Origin: Planctomycetota bacterium | GTDB lineage: Bacteria > Planctomycetota > Planctomycetia > Pirellulales > UBA7805 | Direction: 5' to 3' | Assembly: GCA_030605285.1 (NCBI GenBank) | Contig: JAUWIQ010000081.1 | Coordinates: 1-7,684, forward strand | DNA length: 7,684 nt | Part shown: positions 1 to 6,674 of the stretch, in pieces | How the letters are laid out: each line of letters starts with the position of its first letter | Numbering within the stretch: position 1 is the first letter of the stretch | Translations under genes and position numbers: made by a program | The notes under the pieces: generated by a model | Told to the model about the DNA's origin: nothing | Databases searched by the model: none | The model's input: only the letters and a program-made list of their open reading frames with translations

Positions 1-226
1 AAATCACTCGGAGGCAACTCTTCCATCTGCCTACCCACAAGATCCCCGCGGGAAGTCTAGCACCGCATGGTTGAAAAAAATGTTTTTTGGTAGGAGCAGA
101 TCTTAGAAATGTGGATTTTCATCAATCCATGAACGTTTGTAGGGATTATGCGGGCACTACAGTCCCGTAGCCCAGACTTTAAAGGGATCCTTGTGGGTGC
201 AAAAAAATGGCGATCCAGATTTCCCT
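1..226. other. Left-edge stretch without a convincing gene
   Basis: No coding region can be supported in this stretch downstream of truB. On the minus strand an ATG at 26-24 opens a frame (M-E-E-L-P-P-S-D) that leaves the window after eight codons. It could be the start of the next gene, with a weak purine-rich TAGGCAG just upstream, but eight codons are too few to call. A possible hairpin lies at 152-173: GGG pairs with CCC and CTAC with GTAG, with a two-base bulge and a six-base loop. An A7/T6 self-complementary tract lies at 74-89. No promoter with good hexamers and spacing is evident on either strand. Confidence 0.4.
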
Positions 227-229
227 TTA
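180..229. repeat. Inverted repeat at the truB stop codon
   Basis: The 8-base arms TAAAGGGA (180-187) and TCCCTTTA (222-229) are perfect complements around a 34-base spacer, and the right arm includes the truB stop codon. Read on the minus strand, the spacer holds a run of seven Ts (207-201) just after a weak TGG/CCA mini-hairpin. This could serve as a weak transcription end for truB. It is not a canonical terminator, because the T-run lies inside the loop of the larger repeat. Confidence 0.35.
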
Positions 230-1129
230 CCGCACTATTTTAGCGGTGTCTGGGACGGATCGCTCACAAACAGGAAATACCTTGGCGGGCACCAGACAAT
301 CTGTTGCACTCTTGCGGAGAACGGCCAATAATTGCTCCTCATAGGTGGCGACAATTGCAGTCGCCGTGCTGTATGCGTCACGGGCAATTCGCCGACCATT
401 ACAAATTTCCGTTGCTTCCGCGGGAGTTAACGAAATCATCGGCATGCCTTCGACAGCACGAAGGGCCGGTAGCAACCGCCCGCCAAGACTTGCTGGACTG
501 AGCGAATCCAGTCCGCAAGCGTCTTCCAGGTGAAAACCGCCAATCGCAGTCCTTGTCAAACTCGACATCACCGCCCTCGTGCCCAATGCTTCCGCTAGCT
601 CTCGACCTACCGCGCGCACGTATGTCCCGCTGCTGCAGCAAATGTCGAGGACCAACTCTGGGTAGACATATTCAACCAATCGCATCGCGTGGAGTGTCAC
701 CTCGCGGAGTGGCAATCTTACGGCACGCCCTGCCCGCGCTAGATCGTAAGATCGCCGACCTTTGACTTTCAACGCGGAAAAAATCGGGGGGCGCTGCTGG
801 ATTGTACCGATCCATCTTGCCACTTCCTGTTCCATAGCACGTTGCGAGGGAACCGGCGGATTACAAATATGCGTTACTTCCCCTTCGATGTCGTCCGTGG
901 GACTCTGCTGACCGAGCAAAAACCGCCCGCGGTAACTTTTGGGCATCCGTTGAATGTATTCGACCAATCGCGTTGCGGGACCGACACAAACAACCAAGAC
1001 TCCAGTTGCCAAGGGATCCAGCGTGCCCGCATGTCCCGCTTTGTCGGGGCGCGTAAGACGTTGAACATAATCTACGACACGGCGTGATGTGATACCACTT
1101 GGTTTGTTAATGTTGAGAAGACCAAACAT
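227..1129 (-). CDS. truB: tRNA pseudouridine(55) synthase TruB
   Basis: This enzyme isomerises uridine 55 in the T-loop of tRNAs to pseudouridine in the cytoplasm. The 300-residue protein is a normal length for bacterial TruB. The catalytic motif G-H-A-G-T-L-D-P-L-A-T-G-V-L spans residues 32-45, with the catalytic aspartate at 38. Y66 in K-S-Y-R-G-R-F matches the conserved active-site tyrosine. The block R-P-P-I-F-S-A-L-K-V-K-G-R-R-S-Y (113-128) and G-T-Y-V-R with R172 (168-172) are also family hallmarks. Residues about 230-300 resemble the TruB C-terminal PUA-like segment (L-T-P-A-E-A, then L-V-P-A-K-V-F). The usual D-D-L-G after the G-T-Y-x-R motif reads R-E-L-A here. The ATG at 1129 begins the family-typical M-x-G-L-L-N-I-N-K-P; no Shine-Dalgarno is visible. 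The gene lies 58 bases downstream of the MmgE/PrpD gene on the same strand, so readthrough transcription is likely. None of its frequent partners (rbfA, infB, rpsO) is visible. Confidence 0.96.
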   Translation of the reverse strand: MFGLLNINKPSGITSRRVVDYVQRLTRPDKAGHAGTLDPLATGVLVVCVGPATRLVEYIQRMPKSYRGRFLLGQQSPTDDIEGEVTHICNPPVPSQRAMEQEVARWIGTIQQRPPIFSALKVKGRRSYDLARAGRAVRLPLREVTLHAMRLVEYVYPELVLDICCSSGTYVRAVGRELAEALGTRAVMSSLTRTAIGGFHLEDACGLDSLSPASLGGRLLPALRAVEGMPMISLTPAEATEICNGRRIARDAYSTATAIVATYEEQLLAVLRKSATDCLVPAKVFPVCERSVPDTAKIVR

Positions 1130-1187
1130 GGCGATCTATCGTTGTTCCAAGTAGGGCCGTGTGACAACAACAAGATTCTACTGGCAA

Positions 1188-2705
1188 TCACTTATCAATA
1201 TCAAATGTATACAACGCCGCAACTTCTTCGCTTGACGCCCGAGAGAGATCCTTAAACCGAGCGGCAAGCTCGTTGGATTTTGTGACTCCTCGAGTCGCCA
1301 GCTGATGAAATTTGTAGTCTAACAGTTCTTCCAACGGGGCCGTGTTGTTGCGAACATGGCCTGCGGGATACATGACCAGACCACTCGATACGACTCCAAC
1401 CTCATCGTGTTCCAATTCGAGACTAGTAGGAATTCCATCTGGATATTTAGTGTCGTATTCCGGACCTCCGTGAACCACTTCGATTCGATCGATGAGCTGG
1501 CGGATTGTGGAATCTCGCAGCCGTTGCGGAGCATAATCGGCCGGCATGAGCATGAGCTCCTTCCAACCTGCTTTCTGAAGTCGCCAGGCTTTCTCCAGCA
1601 GTGCTGCAACAATATAAAGAATCGAATGATCTGCCGTTTGCCGTGTCTGGGGATCCCGCTTGGCCGGATCGCAAATAATCCCGTAGGCCGGCTCGTAGAT
1701 GGTAATTCGCACACGTGTTGGCAGTCGCTGACTGGTGAGTAACTGGGGATACTTGCCGAGTAGGTTCAGCAGTCCTTGAATGGCACCCGCCGACTGATGT
1801 TCGTAAAGGCCCAGCTTAAAATGCATCCCCATGACTGCAAATCGTTCGCCACTGGTCGTAAGACTCAAATCAAATGGGCTTTCCTCTGGCGAGGGAGCGG
1901 GCTGGCAGAGGCAGAAGAGGGCTTGCCGATTACGAAATATATCTGCTGGGCCCACAAATCCTTCCACCGCTCGCCGCACGGAAAGCACTGCCATTTCGGC
2001 GCTGAAGGCAGCAGATGCCCCCTTGGAATCAGACAATTGATGTCCGGACCGGATAGCGCGATAGGGAACATAATGCGCTACCAGGAGGCCGATTGCGGAC
2101 TCAATCTGCTGGGCAGTGGCACCGACCATGGCACCATAGACTGCTGCGGAAGCGATTGCCCCGTGTACGACATGATCAATATTGTAGTCTTTCAGACTAA
2201 ATACTTCGGCCAATCGCCCTCGAATTTCATCGAGCAGCAGCATCCCCAGCATGAGCTGGCGACCGTCCAGACCGGCGACTTGAGCGGCTGCTACCACAAC
2301 CGGGTAATAGTCATTATGTCCAAATTCGCCGGCTGTCGCGTGGAGCTCTGGATTGTAACCAAAGTTGGGACCGTTCGCGTCCCACTCGCGTACCGCTGCA
2401 CAGTTGGCAAGCACTGCCTTCTCCGGAGCAACACCAACAGAAGATCCAAAACAAGTCGCACCTTTTGCGGCGGTTGCGGATTGCCGGTACTGCAGGGCCT
2501 CCTTTCGTAACACCGTGGGGGCATTTGCGCCGAGTGCTATCGCGGACACCGCGCACGCGACACTATCGAGATGAAATTGCTCGACACGCGCGAGCACGAT
2601 TTCACTAGGCAGTGGATACTTGCCCGAAAGAAAATCAATCGCGTAGCTTCCAAGGCCTCTCGCTTGATTAGAATTGCGCACGAGTGTTATTGACTTCGGC
2701 AGCAT
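1188..2705 (-). CDS. MmgE/PrpD family protein (2-methylcitrate dehydratase-like)
   Basis: PrpD proteins dehydrate 2-methylcitrate to 2-methyl-cis-aconitate in propionate catabolism; other family members have different or unknown substrates. The 505-residue protein is close to PrpD length (about 480-500). Family-like blocks appear in order: a helical N-terminal domain (about 15-285) with F-G-S-S-V-G-V-A-P-E-K-A-V-L-A-N (86-101), R-E-W-D and the G-E-F-G-H-N-D-Y-Y-P segment (126-135); then a C-terminal domain with H-F-K-L-G-L-Y-E-H-Q-S-A (295-306), D-P-Q-T-R-Q-T-A-D-H-S-I-L-Y (351-364) and Y-P-D-G-I-P (421-426). The T-R-x-T-A-D-H-S version is typical of true PrpD proteins and favours a methylcitrate role. 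No prpB or prpC is in view, so the substrate is inferred and no symbol is given. No signal peptide is seen, so it should be cytoplasmic. The ATG at 2705 has GGAG 11 bases upstream and stops in TGA at 1190-1188. Confidence 0.9.
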   Translation of the reverse strand: MLPKSITLVRNSNQARGLGSYAIDFLSGKYPLPSEIVLARVEQFHLDSVACAVSAIALGANAPTVLRKEALQYRQSATAAKGATCFGSSVGVAPEKAVLANCAAVREWDANGPNFGYNPELHATAGEFGHNDYYPVVVAAAQVAGLDGRQLMLGMLLLDEIRGRLAEVFSLKDYNIDHVVHGAIASAAVYGAMVGATAQQIESAIGLLVAHYVPYRAIRSGHQLSDSKGASAAFSAEMAVLSVRRAVEGFVGPADIFRNRQALFCLCQPAPSPEESPFDLSLTTSGERFAVMGMHFKLGLYEHQSAGAIQGLLNLLGKYPQLLTSQRLPTRVRITIYEPAYGIICDPAKRDPQTRQTADHSILYIVAALLEKAWRLQKAGWKELMLMPADYAPQRLRDSTIRQLIDRIEVVHGGPEYDTKYPDGIPTSLELEHDEVGVVSSGLVMYPAGHVRNNTAPLEELLDYKFHQLATRGVTKSNELAARFKDLSRASSEEVAALYTFDIDK

Positions 2706-2716
2706 TGTTATTTTTT

Positions 2717-2720
2717 CTCC
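2717..2720 (-). promoter_or_regulatory. Shine-Dalgarno for the MmgE/PrpD gene
   Basis: On the minus strand GGAG is followed by an A-rich 11-base spacer and then the ATG at 2705. The spacing is slightly long, but the site supports this start. It is the only intact gene in the window with a recognisable ribosome-binding site at its chosen start. Confidence 0.5.
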
Positions 2721-2778
2721 GCCCTAGAGGAGGAAATAAAATAGGGGATCGCATTCATGAAAAAATCAGTTCGGCAGA

Positions 2779-2799
2779 TGGGAGGCAGCATATCTCCCA
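2779..2799. repeat. Short inverted repeat in the divergent promoter region
   Basis: TGGGAG (2779-2784) and CTCCCA (2794-2799) are exact complements around a 9-base spacer. The arms are centred 15 bases apart. The position between two divergent starts makes an operator possible, but a 6-base arm can also arise by chance. It has no T-run on either side, so it is not a terminator. Confidence 0.3.
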
Positions 2800-2860
2800 G
2801 TGATTCCGACAACAAGGCGGGCATTTGCAGTTCGAGGCTTCTACTTGTTAAGATCATTTT

Positions 2861-4618
2861 ATGGAAATCAAGCAACTCGGGCCTTACAAAATCGGAAAGA
2901 AGCTGGGTCGGGGCGGGATGGGCACCGTCTACGCCGCCGTCGATACCTCGACCGGTAAACGGGTAGCGGTCAAGGTTCTATCGCCGAATTTGGCGAGCGA
3001 AGAGGGCTTTCGTGAACGCTTCGAGGGGGAAATTGAATCTCTGCAGCAACTCAATCATCCGAACATTGTGAAGCTGTTCGGATTTGGTGAACAGACATCC
3101 GTTCTCTATTACGCGATGGAGCTTGTTGAAGGAAGTAGCCTCGAAGGGGAACTTGCCAACGGACGAAGATTTCAGTGGCGCGAGGTTTGTCATATTAGCA
3201 TCGATTTATGCCGTGCGCTCAAATTGGCCCACGATCATGGAATCATCCATCGCGATATTAAGCCGGCAAATTTACTTTGGACTCCTGGCGGTCAAGTGAA
3301 GCTAGCCGATTTTGGTATCGCACGACTCTTTGGCAATACCGGCCTGACGATCGACGGGGGTGTGCTGGGAACTGTGGAATACATGTCGCCCGAGCAAGCC
3401 GACGGGCAACCGGTCACCCATCACTGCGACCTCTACAGCCTGGGTGGCGTGATGTTCGCACTCCTTGCCGGCCGTCCCCCGTTTCGCAGTCACTCGGTAT
3501 TAGAATTGTTGCAAATGCTGCGTTCTTCGGAGCCGAACGGTGTGCGCGACTTTGCCCCCGAAACGCCTGTGGAAATGGAGGCCATCATTGCCCAGCTCCT
3601 GGAAAAAGAACCGCAAAAACGGTTTCCCCACGTGTTGATGGTAGCCCGCAACTTGGAAGCAATGGAACGGGGGTTGTCGTTACGGAGTGAACGGGAACAG
3701 AGGGCAGAATCCGCCTGGAAAATGGCCGTCGAGGGCGATGAGGGGCCAAGCAAGAACGCGGGTGCCCCTCTAGAGGATCCCGCAATGGGCCTCGAGCAAG
3801 CCGTGACATGTGCGGGAGATTTTGATGTGGGTCTGGACGATTCCGTTGAGGATCAGGAAACAAATCTCGATCGATTTACAACCATCGACGAAGCGAAACG
3901 GGAAAGGCAACAGGCGGCGAAGGAACAAAAGCCAAATCATCCCTTGATTTCGGCACCGACATGGATTCTGGCAATTGCCCTGTTGTTGATTTCAGCTGTT
4001 GCTTGGTATCTTCTGCAACCACCTCCCGCCGATCAATTACACCAACAGATTATGGCAGCATCTGGGGGAGATGAGCAGCGATTACTTGAAATAGAAAATG
4101 AGGTCGCGGAATTTTTGAAACATTACCCCGATGATCCTCGGGCCCAGTCAGTACGAGATATTAAGCAGCAACTCCAAATTTTACATCTCGAACGGCGGGC
4201 AAAGTCACAAGCGCGGATGCTGAACAAACGTTATCCCAACTCACCTGTCGGCCGCGAATATCTGGTCGCCATTGAGTTGGCTGATACGGATCCAGAAAAA
4301 TCCGCTGAGCGACTACAATCGCTCATCGACCTCTACCATCAGCCCGGACAACCACAATCTGTTTCTATTTTTATTGACGCGGCAACCAGACATCTTCCGC
4401 GAATTGAGCATCAGATCAAAGAACTTGCGGAAGAAAAAGTCCCCCTGTTGGAAAATCGGCTCCAGGAAGCGATTGAAGCAGTTCCTCAGAATCCCCAAAA
4501 GGCCCGGGAAATCTGTCGCGCCATCGTGGTCCTTTACCAGGACAAGCCGTGGGCTAAGGATGTCGTCCTTAGGGCCCAGGAAACATTGGACAAACTCGAC
4601 CGCGCTGCGGGGTCATGA
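2861..4618 (+). CDS. Membrane-anchored Ser/Thr protein kinase (PknB-like)
   Basis: This Hanks-type kinase would phosphorylate protein serine or threonine at the inner face of the cytoplasmic membrane. The 585-residue protein has a full catalytic domain at about 9-270. Visible motifs are the glycine-rich loop G-R-G-G-M-G-T-V (16-23), ATP-anchoring K38 in V-A-V-K, helix-C E57, the catalytic loop H-R-D-I-K-P-A-N (130-137, D132), D-F-G (150-152), the activation segment ending G-T-V-E-Y-M-S-P-E (170-178), helix-F D190 in D-L-Y-S-L-G, and R254. All key residues are present, so it should be active. A variable acidic linker (about 275-345) and a basic juxtamembrane stretch precede one transmembrane helix (about 368-385). 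Residues 386-585 would lie outside the membrane and are strongly helical, with repeats such as H-Y-P-D-D-P and R-Y-P-N-S-P suggesting a TPR-like sensor or scaffold; its ligand is unknown. The ATG at 2861 is the first start after an in-frame TAA at 2849-2851. No Shine-Dalgarno is visible. Confidence 0.95.
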   Translation: MEIKQLGPYKIGKKLGRGGMGTVYAAVDTSTGKRVAVKVLSPNLASEEGFRERFEGEIESLQQLNHPNIVKLFGFGEQTSVLYYAMELVEGSSLEGELANGRRFQWREVCHISIDLCRALKLAHDHGIIHRDIKPANLLWTPGGQVKLADFGIARLFGNTGLTIDGGVLGTVEYMSPEQADGQPVTHHCDLYSLGGVMFALLAGRPPFRSHSVLELLQMLRSSEPNGVRDFAPETPVEMEAIIAQLLEKEPQKRFPHVLMVARNLEAMERGLSLRSEREQRAESAWKMAVEGDEGPSKNAGAPLEDPAMGLEQAVTCAGDFDVGLDDSVEDQETNLDRFTTIDEAKRERQQAAKEQKPNHPLISAPTWILAIALLLISAVAWYLLQPPPADQLHQQIMAASGGDEQRLLEIENEVAEFLKHYPDDPRAQSVRDIKQQLQILHLERRAKSQARMLNKRYPNSPVGREYLVAIELADTDPEKSAERLQSLIDLYHQPGQPQSVSIFIDAATRHLPRIEHQIKELAEEKVPLLENRLQEAIEAVPQNPQKAREICRAIVVLYQDKPWAKDVVLRAQETLDKLDRAAGS

Positions 4619-4636
4619 TTGGTTGGCTTCCTAGAC

Positions 4637-4656
4637 GATAGGACATCCTGTCTATC
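4637..4656 (+). repeat. Small hairpin after the kinase gene
   Basis: GATAGGACA (4637-4645) pairs with TGTCTATC (4649-4656) with one bulged G, giving an 8-pair stem and a TCC loop. It lies between the kinase stop and the stronger terminator hairpin, sharing base 4656 with it. It has no T-run of its own. It may protect the transcript end or be incidental. Confidence 0.35.
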
Positions 4657-4703
4657 TTGCGGGGGCAGGTAAGATTAGCCTGGATACCCGCAAGAAATTT
4701 TTT
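4656..4703 (+). terminator. Rho-independent terminator of the kinase gene
   Basis: CTTGCGGG (4656-4663) pairs perfectly with CCCGCAAG (4687-4694). Inside it, CAGG (4666-4669) pairs with CCTG (4679-4682) around a 9-base loop. The stem is followed by AAA and six Ts (4698-4703), the classic arrangement for a plus-strand terminator. It begins 38 bases after the kinase stop codon. The minus strand has no matching T-run on its side, so it should not stop the convergent hydrolase transcript equally well. Confidence 0.75.
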
Positions 4704-4799
4704 GCAGTGGTGTCGTTTGTCGGGTTCGCCGCGGAAACAAAAGATTCTATTCGTCCGGGCGAATCGTTCCAGACTTTTCAAACTCGCCCCCGAATGGTC

Positions 4800-5165
4800 T
4801 TAATACCCGGACTCCTGGCTAGTTGTTGTGGTCCGCGCTTGCCAAGCGTGTGCCCTCAAAATACGTTCCACTTCTGCAATTGCCACATCATTGCGAAGAA
4901 TATCTGTGTGGATCGCGTCTACATAAAGCTCACTTTGCACATGGGGTTGCCGGGCACTGGAGACGGGCACAATACCGTCCGACTCACCTAGCGTCGATAG
5001 CCGACAACCCCCGGTGCCAATAATGGAATGCATTCTTACGCACGGATTGACATGAAGTCTCTGCATGCCCAGCAGCAGAGGGTCATCCGGTTCCATCAAA
5101 TCGATACTCGTAGGTATCCGGCGCTGCATAACGGGTGCAAAAACACCCGGATTGTCCTTGATTAG
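4800..5165 (-). pseudogene. C-terminal part of the alpha/beta hydrolase, beyond the in-frame TAG
   Basis: This stretch is in the same frame as the hydrolase upstream and is separated from it only by the TAG at 5168-5166. It encodes 121 residues ending at TAA (4802-4800). It looks like the missing end of the same enzyme: D-N-P-G-V-F, R-R-I-P-T-S-I-D-L, then S-D-G-I-V-P-V with the likely catalytic aspartate codon at 4979-4977, and D-A-I-H with the likely catalytic histidine at 4910-4908. On its own it has no nucleophile and no signal peptide, so it cannot act as a hydrolase alone. The first internal ATG is at 5129, which would yield 109 residues if translation reinitiated. AAGGA lies 29 bases before that ATG, with a stem-loop in between. 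A remnant of a recently broken gene is the simplest reading; readthrough or a base error are alternatives. Confidence 0.8.
5132..5149 (-). promoter_or_regulatory. Stem-loop 16 bases downstream of the in-frame TAG
   Basis: On the minus strand CGGGTG (5149-5144) and CACCCG (5137-5132) form a perfect 6-pair GC-rich stem with loop TTTTTG, beginning 16 bases after the amber codon. No T-run follows it, so it is not a terminator. Its codons encode part of the P-G-V-F-A-P-V segment, so protein constraint could explain it. Its position would suit a readthrough-stimulating structure. It would also bring the upstream AAGGA close to the ATG at 5129 if folded. Confidence 0.4.
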
Positions 5166-6674
5166 CTACTGGTGTTTGGCGCTCAGTTGCGGAGAATATT
5201 TGACCATCCGCGAGGCCAGTTTTCCCACCGGGCGGGAGGCGTAGGGTGTTCCCCCTTGGGGTGTGGCGAGAAAAATGACGCTTTTGATTGAGGGGTCGGC
5301 AAGGAAAAAAAACTGTTCAGCCAATTGGGCCCGTTCCTGATCGCTGGCCACAATCTGGTTCAGGGGACAGCGGGCGATACTGTCCCATAACGTGGTTCCG
5401 CTATCGGTTACTTGGAGCTTGGTAATCAATCCGCCCAAGCTATGTCCCACCATGACAATTTGCTCTAGGGCCGGATTTTGGTCGCGCGATCTACAAATAG
5501 CAACAAGCGCTCGCAATTGGGAGCGGAGACTGGCAGCCGATTGAAGAAAAGTGCCCCCAGTGGGATATCGAAACACCCAGATCTGATAACTGGCATCTAA
5601 ATCGGGGCAGGCGCGTATCCGATTGGCCATTGCGAGATACGTTTGTGGATCGGAAAACAAACCGTGTACAAATACGAGGGGAATTTTTCCCGGCTGGTAA
5701 GGTTCGAGTATCCGCAAGCCTGCCAGGGAAGGATCTGTTTCGGGCTTTGCAAATTCTACCAGAGGACTCCAGTTCGCCTCGCGCCCAAGATACGCCAGAG
5801 GTGCCGTGAGATCGCCTGCCAGGACGGAGGGGACACCGGCGCACGATATGGTCTTGATTCGCAAGGGATCGTAGAGTGCGAGACTTTCCCGCGGTTGGCA
5901 ATCGCTCCCGCTCGTTACCTCACACCCCAGCCATTGATTGACATCAGGGCAGAGGAAGGCCGTAGCAGCAAATGGCATTTGGTGTAGATAAAAATCTTTG
6001 AACGGTCTGGTACCAGCAGAATGATCCCGGACCACAACGAGCGGTACACCAAGTCCACAAGTCTGATAATGGTGGCGAATATTTTTATTGCAATAGCTTC
6101 CGACACATATCAAATGGCTAAAGTCTTTTGGCTGCCAGGGAAATCCATGAAAGGACATCGGTATCACAAGAGGACCGCGAGGAGTACAGATTGTCAGTCC
6201 CGTGTGTGGATCCAAGCGGCCGTATTGCTGGCCCGCTGTGATCAGCTGTGCCAGACTCGAGTGGTAAACATCCCAGGCGCGTGCTGTCAGCGAATCCGCC
6301 TCGACAAACGACCGGCAGCCCTGAACACAAATCCAGCTATAGACCAACGCCTCATAATAAGCATCGATACAACGACCATCGCTGGCTTGAGCGGTTGCTT
6401 CGGCCCGCTGGTAGGCAAGTTCTGCCAAATCGAGGGCCGCCTCGGGATCTCGAGAAAAGAGGAAATGCCGCTGCAGTGACCGAGGTCCCTTGTCGGCAAG
6501 TTCTTGGGGATCCTTTCCTGCGAGCAACGACTGAAGCTGAGACAGTTCGCCCTGGGGATGGCGGGCCGTTGCCAACTTCGGCTCGCGCCAGACATTCTTT
6601 TTTTGACACAAGCTGCAGCCGGAGTTCAAGATGCTGAGCAAGGCCAGAACAACAAGACATGCCGATCGCGTCAT
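5166..6674 (-). CDS. Secreted alpha/beta hydrolase, N-terminal part, cut short by TAG
   Basis: This is the first 502 residues of a probable exported lipase/esterase-type alpha/beta hydrolase; the substrate is unknown. From the ATG at 6674, M-T-R followed by a hydrophobic run and N-S-G-C gives a plausible lipoprotein signal with Cys20, so the product should be envelope-anchored. Residues about 25-310 form a cysteine-containing region I cannot assign. The hydrolase core starts near 330: V-F-V-H-G-L (334-339, oxyanion region), nucleophile elbow G-H-S-L-G-G (410-415, Ser412), and F-L-A-T-P-Q-G-G (468-475). Translation ends at TAG (5168-5166) before the acid and histidine of the triad, so this product alone should be inactive. 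The uninterrupted protein would be 624 codons long. Other in-frame starts are ATG 6710, ATG 6752 and TTG 6764; 6674 is preferred for signal-peptide length, but 6710 is also plausible. A GGAGG at 6705-6701 suits none of them well. Confidence 0.82.
   Translation of the reverse strand: MTRSACLVVLALLSILNSGCSLCQKKNVWREPKLATARHPQGELSQLQSLLAGKDPQELADKGPRSLQRHFLFSRDPEAALDLAELAYQRAEATAQASDGRCIDAYYEALVYSWICVQGCRSFVEADSLTARAWDVYHSSLAQLITAGQQYGRLDPHTGLTICTPRGPLVIPMSFHGFPWQPKDFSHLICVGSYCNKNIRHHYQTCGLGVPLVVVRDHSAGTRPFKDFYLHQMPFAATAFLCPDVNQWLGCEVTSGSDCQPRESLALYDPLRIKTISCAGVPSVLAGDLTAPLAYLGREANWSPLVEFAKPETDPSLAGLRILEPYQPGKIPLVFVHGLFSDPQTYLAMANRIRACPDLDASYQIWVFRYPTGGTFLQSAASLRSQLRALVAICRSRDQNPALEQIVMVGHSLGGLITKLQVTDSGTTLWDSIARCPLNQIVASDQERAQLAEQFFFLADPSIKSVIFLATPQGGTPYASRPVGKLASRMVKYSPQLSAKHQ

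Larger units (their letters stand above)
2706..2860. promoter_or_regulatory. Divergent intergenic region, MmgE/PrpD and kinase genes
   Basis: This 155-base region should hold the promoters for both divergent genes. For the kinase, the best pair of hexamers is TTGCAG (2825-2830) and TAAGAT (2849-2854) with an 18-base spacer. Each is only a partial match to the sigma-70 consensus, and it would place the transcript start at about the ATG. For the minus-strand gene, TTGTTG and TATGCT separated by 17 bases sit around 2817-2789. A perfect 6-base inverted repeat (TGGGAG / CTCCCA, 2779-2799) overlaps this second candidate. These assignments are weak, since planctomycete promoters are poorly defined. 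Confidence 0.35.

Noticed and set aside
1776..2510. Open frame of 244 codons on the plus strand
   Set aside because: It lies wholly antisense to the MmgE/PrpD gene, whose protein shows clear family motifs over the same bases. The antisense product has no recognisable domain and an implausible composition.
2757..2966. Plus-strand open frame of 69 codons starting before the kinase, with AGAGGAGG upstream at 2726-2733
   Set aside because: The purine-rich site is about 23 bases from the ATG, too far to serve it. The frame overlaps the first 106 bases of the kinase, including its glycine-rich loop, and the product has no family character.
3768..3781. CTCTAGAGGATCCC, identical to part of a common cloning polylinker
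   Set aside because: The match is only 14 bases, lies in frame in the kinase linker (A-P-L-E-D-P-A), and the flanking bases do not continue the polylinker. Chance is more likely than vector contamination.
4707..4991. Plus-strand open frame of 94 codons after the kinase terminator
   Set aside because: It runs antisense into the hydrolase C-terminal part, has no ribosome-binding site, and encodes nothing recognisable.
5166..5168. Genome-wide reassignment of TAG to an amino acid
   Set aside because: The CPXCG-like gene at 6999-7178 ends at TAG at a family-typical length. The other genes use TAA or TGA, so the window gives no support for a changed code.
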